This document shows positions 1 through 5,637 of a DNA stretch of 7,768 nucleotides, piece after piece. Position 1 is the stretch's first letter; each line of letters starts with the position of its first letter. The DNA lies in the NCBI GenBank assembly GCA_945861995.1, contig CAMAWZ010000110.1, forward strand, positions 1-7,768, read 5' to 3'. The notes below the pieces were generated by a model. That model did not search any database and was not told where the DNA came from. It worked only from the letters and a program-made list of their open reading frames with translations. The DNA comes from Pseudorhodobacter antarcticus. GTDB lineage: Bacteria > Pseudomonadota > Alphaproteobacteria > Rhodobacterales > Rhodobacteraceae. The position numbers and the translations under genes were made by a program.

Positions 1-401
1 CGCTTTTTGCAGCCCTTGCGGGGGCGATTTTTGGGTTGGGTCTGATGCTGTCAGGCATGACCGACACGCGGTCAGTGCAAGGGTTTTTGGACATTTTCGG
101 CGCGTGGAACCCCACGCTGGCCTTTGTGATGGGCGGTGCGATGATCCCAATGGCGATTGCGTGGCGCGTGGCGGCGCGGCGCAAAACGGCGGTGCTGGGC
201 GGCAGCTTTCCTGTCATGCCCCCCCCGCGCTTTGATCTAAAGCTGATCGGCGGATCGGCAGCCTTTGGCGCAGGCTGGGCGCTGACGGGGTTCTGCCCCG
301 GCCCTGCGCTGGCCTCGCTCAGCTTTGGCGGCTGGCAGGGATTGGTTTTCATAGCGGCAATGGCGGGCGGGGCAGTGTTGGCCGCGCCGCTGCGGCGATA
401 G
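1..401 (+). CDS. YeeE/YedE-type (DUF6691) sulfur transporter half, 5'-truncated
   Basis: The reading frame is open from the first base (frame starting at base 3) to a TAG at 399-401, so the gene begins before the window and about 132 C-terminal residues are visible. An in-frame TTG at 36 is internal, not the start. The visible part is hydrophobic, with three or four membrane helices separated by a basic loop (RVAARRKTAVLGG). It carries two family signatures: a GLGLMLSGMTD stretch near the start and GWALTGFCPGPALASLSFGG near the end. The Cys in GFCPGP is typical of the YeeE/YedE family, whose characterised members take up thiosulfate or related sulfur species through a chain of cysteines. Such short proteins usually work as one half of a pair, and the other half would lie just upstream. 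The next gene, a sulfurtransferase-like protein, supports a role in sulfide or sulfane-sulfur handling. The family is clear; the substrate is inferred. Confidence 0.85.
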   Translation, partial: LFAALAGAIFGLGLMLSGMTDTRSVQGFLDIFGAWNPTLAFVMGGAMIPMAIAWRVAARRKTAVLGGSFPVMPPPRFDLKLIGGSAAFGAGWALTGFCPGPALASLSFGGWQGLVFIAAMAGGAVLAAPLRR

Positions 402-402
402 A

Positions 403-441
403 TTTGGCCACTAACTTTGGCCGCAGGTTTTGGCCGCTTTT
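403..441 (+). repeat. three 13-bp-spaced TTTGGCC direct repeats
   Basis: TTTGGCC occurs at 403-409, 416-422 and 429-435, each copy exactly 13 bp after the last. The six bases that follow differ between copies (ACTAAC, GCAGGT, GCTTTT). The array fills most of the gap between the membrane protein stop and the ribosome binding site of the next gene. It may be a decayed 13-bp tandem duplication or a set of protein-binding half-sites. Nothing in the sequence decides between these. Confidence 0.6.
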
Positions 442-442
442 T

Positions 443-447
443 GGGAG
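443..447 (+). promoter_or_regulatory. ribosome binding site that decides the DUF442 gene start
   Basis: GGGAG lies 8 bases before the ATG at 456 and 11 before the ATG at 459, but only 2 before the ATG at 450. This makes 456 (or 459) the likely start. It also argues against the TTG at 417 and the ATG at 450, which would add residues with no family resemblance. Confidence 0.55.
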
Positions 448-455
448 ATATGGAT

Positions 456-872
456 ATGATGGACATTCGCCACCTGACGGAACGCTACGCCGTCTCGCCG
501 ATGATCGCGCTGGAAGATCTGGCGCAGATTAAGGCGTTGGGCTTTACCGATGTGATCAACAACCGCCCCGATGGGGAAATCACCCCCGATGTGCAAACCG
601 CAGCGATGCAGGCGGCAGCCACGGCGCTGGGGCTGAAGTTTCATATCAACCCCGTGATCGGCGGCGCGATGACACCAGAAAACGTACAGGTGCAGGCGGG
701 CGCGATGGCACAGGCTCAGGGGCCAGTTTTGGCCTATTGCGCATCGGGGAACCGCTCGTCAGTTGTGTGGGCACTGACCCAAGCGGGCAGCAGATCGGCA
801 GATGATCTCATCAGCACGGCGGCAAAATTCGGCTATAATCTGGAGCATTTGCGCCCCGCTTTGGGCGGCTGA
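456..872 (+). CDS. DUF442/TIGR01244-type sulfurtransferase (Blh N-terminal-like)
   Basis: A 138-residue cytoplasmic protein starting MMDIRHLTERYAVSP, with a GGGAG ribosome binding site 8 bases upstream. It shows the pattern of the TIGR01244/DUF442 family, a dual-specificity-phosphatase or rhodanese-like fold: the NNRPDGE motif at residues 35-41 and the active-site loop CASGNR at 95-100 (Cys95, Arg100, CX4R). In the family this Cys is thought to carry a persulfide or act as a nucleophile. In Blh proteins of alphaproteobacteria the same domain is fused to a persulfide dioxygenase. Here it stands alone, and its length is normal for the stand-alone form. It follows the YeeE/YedE-type gene by 54 bp on the same strand, so the two are probably co-transcribed and act in sulfide or sulfane-sulfur metabolism. 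It ends 2 bp from the stop of the convergent FliM-like gene. Family is confident; the reaction is inferred. Confidence 0.85.
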   Translation: MMDIRHLTERYAVSPMIALEDLAQIKALGFTDVINNRPDGEITPDVQTAAMQAAATALGLKFHINPVIGGAMTPENVQVQAGAMAQAQGPVLAYCASGNRSSVVWALTQAGSRSADDLISTAAKFGYNLEHLRPALGG

Positions 873-874
873 CG

Positions 875-2122
875 TCAGGCCGATTGAACCAAGGGGAAAT
901 CGCCCGCAGCGATTGCGCCGTGGGCGTCATCGCTGCGCGTATCGCCCATGTGGCTGGCCACCCCATGTGCCTGCGCAGACATATGCCCTGCATTCGCGCC
1001 CACTGGGTGCATATACGACGGGTCTGTTTTGCGTGCGCTGTCAGCATCGGTCAGGCGCAGGGCGCGCATACCGCGATTTTGCCCCAGCCGCGCGCCCGCA
1101 ACCCGAAATCCATCCGTTCCACGCAGGCTGATCTGATCAAGATTGGCAAGCGGCAGCGGCAACACCTCGCCCACGGCAAGGCGCTTAATCCGTTCAATGG
1201 GCAAGGAAATCTGCGCCAAGGCCGCATCAATTTGCACGCCCAATTCTTGCACCTGTGCGGCCAGATCGATCTGAAATGTATCCTCCTGCGCCTCAATAAT
1301 TGGGGCTGGATCGGCTGTGGAATCACTTGGCGCAAATTCGGCAAAATCGAAAGTCGGGGGCAACGTCGGCAGGGCCAGATAAATCTTCCCGCTGCGCGAT
1401 CCGTCTTCCAGAACCAGATCCGCTGCCAAAAGGTGATAATCGCCATCTTCTAGCATCAAATGCAGCGGGCGCGGATCATCGATAAAGGCGGCATAGCGGT
1501 AGCCAGCAGCCCAGTCGCCGCCCCCTGCGCCGCCCCCGCCCCCGCCTTCGGCGAAAATCTGCTCAAACCCCGCCAAGGCGGCGTCAATAAATTCAACGGC
1601 CATCGCGGCATCTGTGCGGGTTGGCTTGCGCAGATCGGCCTCATCGGGCAGATGGGCCGACAAATGGGTTAGGGTCAGCATTTCCACCATGGCCGCCAGC
1701 ATTTGGCCCGATAGAATCATCAGCCCCATCGCCTCGCCCCGCCCTTGCAGCATCAAGATCAGGGCGCGCTGCATTGGGCTTTCCAACACCTCGGTCAGGC
1801 TGGCCTGCGCGCAGGTCACATCGGAAAACCCGACCGCCATTTTCAACTGATCGCGCGCCGCGCGCGCCAGTGCCAGCCGCCACGCGCGGATATGCGGATC
1901 AACTATGGCGCTTGCCGAACCTTTGCCTGAACCTGCCGCCGCACCAAAATCAGCCGTATCAAAGGGCGGTGCAGTGCCGTCCAACCCCGCCCCAAGCGCG
2001 CCCGTTCCCGCCAGCGAGCCAAGACCGAAATCAGAAAGACCTGTGCGCGCGCGCGCCAACTTGCGCGCCAAAACGCCAGTCTGCCCGCCTATCGTTTGCC
2101 CATCGGCCACGAATGTACCCAA
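875..2122 (-). CDS. orphan FliM/FliN-family (SpoA C-terminal domain) protein
   Basis: About 415 residues. The recognisable core is a SpoA/FliN-type domain at about 286-358 (VQELGVQIDAAL, LPIERIKRLAVGEVLPLP, then ISLRG-DGFRVAGARLGQNRGMRALRL). In true FliM/FliN this domain builds the flagellar C-ring or the type III secretion sorting platform. The middle (about 75-250) looks like the degenerate FliM middle domain found in rhodobacterial 'FliM/FliN C-terminal domain' proteins. The canonical N-terminal CheY-binding motif (LSQxEIDALL) is absent. Low-complexity parts are a Gly/Ala-rich insert (31-70), a Gly-rich tract (193-202) and a polar, His-rich tail (359-415). No ATG is in frame near the 5' end and a TAA sits directly before the TTG at 2120-2122, so the start is that TTG or the GTG at 2108-2110. 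No good ribosome binding site separates them. It lies 72 bp behind the sensor kinase gene and could be read through from it. No other flagellar gene is in the window. Confidence 0.75.
   Translation of the reverse strand: MGTFVADGQTIGGQTGVLARKLARARTGLSDFGLGSLAGTGALGAGLDGTAPPFDTADFGAAAGSGKGSASAIVDPHIRAWRLALARAARDQLKMAVGFSDVTCAQASLTEVLESPMQRALILMLQGRGEAMGLMILSGQMLAAMVEMLTLTHLSAHLPDEADLRKPTRTDAAMAVEFIDAALAGFEQIFAEGGGGGGAGGGDWAAGYRYAAFIDDPRPLHLMLEDGDYHLLAADLVLEDGSRSGKIYLALPTLPPTFDFAEFAPSDSTADPAPIIEAQEDTFQIDLAAQVQELGVQIDAALAQISLPIERIKRLAVGEVLPLPLANLDQISLRGTDGFRVAGARLGQNRGMRALRLTDADSARKTDPSYMHPVGANAGHMSAQAHGVASHMGDTRSDDAHGAIAAGDFPLVQSA
905..937. other. long imperfect hairpin at the convergent gene junction
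   Basis: CGCAGCGAT (905-913) pairs perfectly with ATCGCTGCG (929-937). Inside, CGCC and GGCG can add four more pairs around a GTG loop, after a 2x2 internal mismatch. The hairpin starts 33 bases after the stop of the DUF442 gene and lies within the last codons of the FliM-like gene. There is no T-tract, so it is not a classical intrinsic terminator. It may still slow or protect transcript ends where two genes converge with only 2 bp between stops. Confidence 0.4.
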
Positions 2123-2194
2123 TTACTAAATTAGCCTTAGGCCAGTATCGGGCAGACTGCTTACCAATTGGTGAAGATTTGCCAAAACGGCGCG
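2123..2194 (-). other. 72-bp gap between sensor kinase and FliM-like gene, with small palindromes
   Basis: The gap holds a perfect 10-bp palindrome ACCAATTGGT (2163-2172) and a quasi-palindrome TTTGCCAAA (2178-2186). No terminator with a T-tract is visible, so transcription from the kinase gene could continue into the FliM-like gene. No convincing -35/-10 pair was found, although the gap is large enough for a promoter. Confidence 0.35.
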
Positions 2195-4873
2195 CTAAAC
2201 CGCCCGCCCAATACGCAGCGGGATCGATACGCGAAAGGCCGCCCCCTTTTGCCCCGGAAGATACGAAATTGTGCCCCCCAAACTGGCCATCACCTCGCGG
2301 CAAATGGCCAGTCCCAGCCCCGCGCCGCCCACAGCCGCCGTATCGGACAGCCGTGCGAATTTCTCAAAAATAATGCCCTGCTGATCCTTGGGAATGCCCG
2401 TGCCATTGTCGATAAAATCCACAAGCACTTTGGCCCCTTTTTGCCGCACAGCAATGCGCAGCGTCGGGCTGTTCGCATCGCAATACTTGCGCGCGTTGGA
2501 GATCAGATTGATGAACACTTGCACCAAGCGCCCTTCATCTGTGCGCAAGAAAATCTCTTCTTGCGAGGGCGCGCGCTGAATATCAAAGCTGCGCTCGGGG
2601 CGGGTTTGACTGGACGCAGCCAGCGCGCGGTCAATCAGTGCGCCCAGATTCGCGGTGGCAATATTCAGCTGCACCGATCCGTTTTCCAGCACCGACAAAT
2701 CCAACAAATCATCCAAAAGCCGCGTCAGGCGCAGCGCTTCGGCATGGATCACCGCGCCAAATTCGGCCACTTTTTCGGGCGGTAAATCGCCTTCCGTCAA
2801 TATCTCGGAAAAGGCGCGGATCGAGGTCATTGGCGTGCGCAATTCGTGGCTGATCTGGCCAAGGAACGCATCCTTTTGAACCGAAATCGCGGTCAGTTTT
2901 TCATTGGCCTCGCGCAGGGCGCGCGCGGTGCGGGTCACTTCGGCCTGCTGGCTTTCCAGCCGCGTGGAATATTCCAAAATCTGCACGGTTTCGTTGGCCA
3001 CGGCCATCAAATCTTCGACAGTCACCATCGCGCGGCCAAAGAGCTGCGAAATCATCGCATGGGCCGTGGCCGCCCCTACGCTGCCCGCCATGCGCCGTTC
3101 CAGCATCGACAGAAAATCTGGGGTCAGATCGGGCAGAAAGCCGCCTTTGCCTTGGGCGCGCGCGGCCTCTTCAAACAGGGAAATGGCGGCATCTTCGCCA
3201 ATGATGCGCTGCGCCATCGCCAGCAGCGCCTCGGGTTCTGCTTGGCCCTGAACCCAGCCCAAACGATCTGCCGCGATGTCTTGGTCAAACACATTCACAA
3301 AGGCCGCGCCCTGCACGCGTTCAACGGGGCCGGGAAATGTCAGCAAACTGCCCAAGATAAACAGTGTTATATTGACCAGCATCGACCAGAAAATCGCGTG
3401 AACCAGCGGATCCATGTCTGCTGCGCCGAAAAAGGCCGCAGGCCACGCCCAGTGCGGGCCAAATAGGTCTTTGCCCATGCCGTCAGGATCAATCGCCGCC
3501 CCGAAAGAGGGTAAAAACAACAGCCCAGCCCAAACGGCAATGCCCGCGACCATGCCCAGCATGGCCCCCACGCCAGTGGCGCCGCGCCAAAAGATACCCC
3601 CCAGAACGGCTGGCAGAACCTGCGCCATACCGACAAAGGCAATTAGCCCCATCGCCGCCAAATTGGAAGACCCGCCCGACAGGCGGAAATATTCCAGCCC
3701 AAGTCCCAAGACAGCGATAATCGACAGCCGACGCGCGCGCAGCACCCATGCCCGAAGGTCAGACCGCATCGCGGCCTTGGGGCGCAGGCGCAGCCATGCG
3801 GGCATAATGATGTGGTTTGAAATCATCGTGGCCAGCGCGATGGTTTCGACAATCACCATCGATGTGGCGGATGAAAACCCGCCTAAAAACGCCAACATCG
3901 CCAACGCGCCTTGCCCCTCGCTTAGCGGCAGGGTCAGCACCAGCATGTCGGGGTTGGCGGTGGGCAGGCGTTCCATTCCAACCACCGCAATGGGCAAGAT
4001 AAACAGGCTCATCAAAAACAAATAGGCAGGAAAAGCCCAAGACGCGCGGGCCAAATGGGCACTGTCAATATTTTCGACCACCATCACATTAAACATACGC
4101 GGCAGGGTGATAATCGCGGCGGCTGACACAAAAATCAGCGCCGTCCAGCGGCTGGCATCAGGGCGCCACGATGCCAAATCCAAGGCGGCAATTTTGCCCG
4201 CCACTGCACTGGGGCCCCCGCCAAGACCCCACACCACAAACACCCCAACCGCCAAAAGGGCGGCCAGTTTCACGACCGCCTCAAAGGCGATGGCGGTGAC
4301 AATACCGTGGTGCTGCTCGTTCGAGGCAAGGTTGCGCGTGCCAAACAAAATGGTGAACAGCGCCAGCCCCCCCGCCACCCATGCCGCCGTAGCACTACCA
4401 TTTGGCAGCGCCCAGCCTTGGGGCGTGTCGGACGCAAACACCGCAAAGCTTTGCGTGACTGACTGCAATTGCAGCGCGATATAGGGGGTGGATGCCGTGA
4501 CCGCGATCAGCGTCACTGTCACGCCCAAAAGGTTAGATTTGCCGAAACGCGATGAGATCAGGTCGGCAATCGATGTCACGCGGTGCACCCGCCCAATGCG
4601 CACCAATTTGCGCAAAATCACCCACCATCCGATAAACACCAGCGTTGGCCCCAAATAGATGGTGACAAATTCTAGCCCCGAGCGCGCGGCATAGCCCACT
4701 GCGCCGTAAAACGTCCACGCCGTGCAATAGATCGACAGCGACAGCGGATAGATCAGCGGCGCGCGCAAGATGCGTGTGCCGCCAATTGCAGCGCGGCCTT
4801 CGGCCCAAGCGGCCAGAACGAACAGCAGCGCAACATACAAAAGACAAATCAGAACCAGCAGATTGAATGACAT
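2195..4873 (-). CDS. sodium:solute symporter-fused sensor histidine kinase (SLC5-STAC-HisKA-HATPase)
   Basis: An 892-residue inner-membrane sensor kinase. Residues 1 to about 515 form an SLC5/SSS transporter-like domain with about 13 membrane helices, including TASTPYIALQLQSV (126-139) and GGFSSATSMVIVETIAL (331-347), typical of transporter-kinases. Residues about 545-630 look like a STAC domain (QRIIGEDAAISLFEEAA, MLERRMAGSVGAATAHAMIS), which links SLC5 domains to kinases. A short coiled coil (636-668) leads into HisKA with the H-box ISHELRTPMTSIR (His676). The ATPase domain has the N-box NLISNARKY (Asn793), G1 DNGTGI (822-827), F-box IFEKF (835-839) and G2 GGAGLGLAI (849-857). All catalytic motifs are intact. 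It resembles CbrA of Pseudomonas in layout but has no PAS domain between STAC and HisKA. The start ATG is 3 bp after the stop of the small membrane protein gene. The partner is probably the receiver two genes upstream. The ligand is unknown; a small nutrient such as an amino acid or short-chain acid is inferred from family members. Confidence 0.93.
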   Translation of the reverse strand: MSFNLLVLICLLYVALLFVLAAWAEGRAAIGGTRILRAPLIYPLSLSIYCTAWTFYGAVGYAARSGLEFVTIYLGPTLVFIGWWVILRKLVRIGRVHRVTSIADLISSRFGKSNLLGVTVTLIAVTASTPYIALQLQSVTQSFAVFASDTPQGWALPNGSATAAWVAGGLALFTILFGTRNLASNEQHHGIVTAIAFEAVVKLAALLAVGVFVVWGLGGGPSAVAGKIAALDLASWRPDASRWTALIFVSAAAIITLPRMFNVMVVENIDSAHLARASWAFPAYLFLMSLFILPIAVVGMERLPTANPDMLVLTLPLSEGQGALAMLAFLGGFSSATSMVIVETIALATMISNHIIMPAWLRLRPKAAMRSDLRAWVLRARRLSIIAVLGLGLEYFRLSGGSSNLAAMGLIAFVGMAQVLPAVLGGIFWRGATGVGAMLGMVAGIAVWAGLLFLPSFGAAIDPDGMGKDLFGPHWAWPAAFFGAADMDPLVHAIFWSMLVNITLFILGSLLTFPGPVERVQGAAFVNVFDQDIAADRLGWVQGQAEPEALLAMAQRIIGEDAAISLFEEAARAQGKGGFLPDLTPDFLSMLERRMAGSVGAATAHAMISQLFGRAMVTVEDLMAVANETVQILEYSTRLESQQAEVTRTARALREANEKLTAISVQKDAFLGQISHELRTPMTSIRAFSEILTEGDLPPEKVAEFGAVIHAEALRLTRLLDDLLDLSVLENGSVQLNIATANLGALIDRALAASSQTRPERSFDIQRAPSQEEIFLRTDEGRLVQVFINLISNARKYCDANSPTLRIAVRQKGAKVLVDFIDNGTGIPKDQQGIIFEKFARLSDTAAVGGAGLGLAICREVMASLGGTISYLPGQKGAAFRVSIPLRIGRAV

Positions 4874-4876
4874 TGC

Positions 4877-5221
4877 CTAGGGACTTTTTTGCAAAGCGCG
4901 CGGCGTATCAAGAGCCAAGCTTGAAAGTTGGTTGGCAGCAGCACCTGCCCCCTGCATGGGCGCGCTGGCCATCTCTGGCGATGATGCCGTCTCGCTGTCG
5001 CCCAGATCACGGGCCAAAATGGCAGCCAGAAGGATCAGCAACACCCATAACGCAAAAACAAAGGCCCAATGCGCCAGCACCATTTGCGGCACCGCCGGCC
5101 ACATCAGGGGCAACAACACCAGCACTGTGCCAAAAATCGGCAAAACCCGCGCCCCGTCGCGCAGGCGGCGCTTGCGATACGACGCGCGGGCCAGAAACAG
5201 CGGTTGCCGTGTGGCAGGCAT
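4877..5221 (-). CDS. small two-helix membrane protein, candidate partner of the symporter-kinase
   Basis: A 114-residue protein I cannot assign to a named family with certainty. It has a basic N-terminus (ARASYRKRRLRDGAR, residues 11-25), two hydrophobic helices (about 26-43 and 47-70) with a short turn between them, and an Ala/Ser-rich C-terminal tail of about 44 residues with no obvious motif. The start ATG directly abuts the TAA of the receiver gene (TAAATG), and the stop is 3 bp before the kinase ATG, so it is probably translationally coupled on both sides. Small two-helix proteins (DUF485, DUF4212) accompany true SSS transporters such as acetate permeases, and the topology is similar. 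By analogy it may be an accessory subunit of the symporter-like part of the kinase. That role is inferred from position and topology, not from sequence identity. Confidence 0.75.
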   Translation of the reverse strand: MPATRQPLFLARASYRKRRLRDGARVLPIFGTVLVLLPLMWPAVPQMVLAHWAFVFALWVLLILLAAILARDLGDSETASSPEMASAPMQGAGAAANQLSSLALDTPRALQKSP

Positions 5222-5593
5222 TTAAGTGCCCCCCATCAGCGCACGAACTGCGGCGCGCATTTCGTTGTTATCAAAGGGTTTTGTCATAAAGTTCGACACC
5301 CCCGCCGCAAATGCGGCTTCGCGGTCGCGCTCTTGGCCCTTGGCAGTCAGCATCAAAACGGGCAGATCCAGCGTGGCGGGATCGGCGCGAATATCGGTCA
5401 AAATTTGCAAACCAGACCGCACGGGCAGCATCAAATCCAGTATCACCACCTGCGGGCCAAGCCGCGCTATTTCCGCGATGGCCCCCTGCCCCGTGGTCAG
5501 CACCGTCACCTGCCAGCCATCGCGGCCCAGCAGAAAACGGATCGCCTCGGCGATGTTCGGCTCGTCTTCGATCAGCAGAATTTGCCCCGCCAT
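5222..5593 (-). CDS. single-domain (CheY-like) response regulator
   Basis: A 123-residue receiver domain with no output domain. The phosphorylation site is complete: acidic pair Glu9-Asp10 (LLIEDEPNI), phospho-acceptor Asp53 (VVILDLMLP), Thr83 (MLTAKGQ) and Lys105 (FMTKPF), with Phe102 near the switch position. It ends GGT right after helix 5. The start is ATG 5591-5593, supported by GAGGGG four bases upstream. The open frame runs further upstream to 5749, but that part overlaps the XRE gene and reads as Trp/Pro-rich nonsense. It lies between the XRE regulator (44 bp) and the two-helix protein (0 bp), just upstream of the sensor kinase, and is the obvious phosphate acceptor for it. With no DNA-binding domain it must act by protein contact, relay to another protein, or serve as a phosphate sink. 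Confidence 0.9.
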   Translation of the reverse strand: MAGQILLIEDEPNIAEAIRFLLGRDGWQVTVLTTGQGAIAEIARLGPQVVILDLMLPVRSGLQILTDIRADPATLDLPVLMLTAKGQERDREAAFAAGVSNFMTKPFDNNEMRAAVRALMGGT

Positions 5594-5597
5594 TGCG

Positions 5598-5603
5598 CCC
5601 CTC
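5598..5603 (-). promoter_or_regulatory. ribosome binding site of the response regulator
   Basis: On the - strand GAGGGG ends four bases before the ATG at 5593. It fixes the start at MAGQILLIEDE and excludes the longer open frame. Confidence 0.65.
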
Positions 5604-5604
5604 G

Positions 5605-5626
5605 TTTGCCCTACTATCGGGGCAAA
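5605..5626. promoter_or_regulatory. inverted repeat TTTGCCC-N8-GGGCAAA between XRE and receiver genes
   Basis: TTTGCCC (5605-5611) and GGGCAAA (5620-5626) form a 7-bp inverted repeat with an 8-base spacer, just upstream of the receiver ribosome binding site. It could be an operator or an mRNA hairpin tuning the ratio of the XRE protein to the downstream genes. The T-tract needed for a terminator is missing. Confidence 0.4.
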
Positions 5627-5637
5627 TATCCCATGTG

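Noticed and set aside
1500..1552. C-rich tract (Gly-rich on the - strand) as a sequencing error or frameshift site in the FliM-like gene
   Set aside because: The frame stays open on both sides and the protein reads as the same family before and after, so a low-complexity linker is the simpler reading.
1621..2373. + strand open frame of 250 codons over the FliM-like gene and kinase end
   Set aside because: Pro/Arg-rich composition with no motif, and it crosses two well-supported - strand genes.
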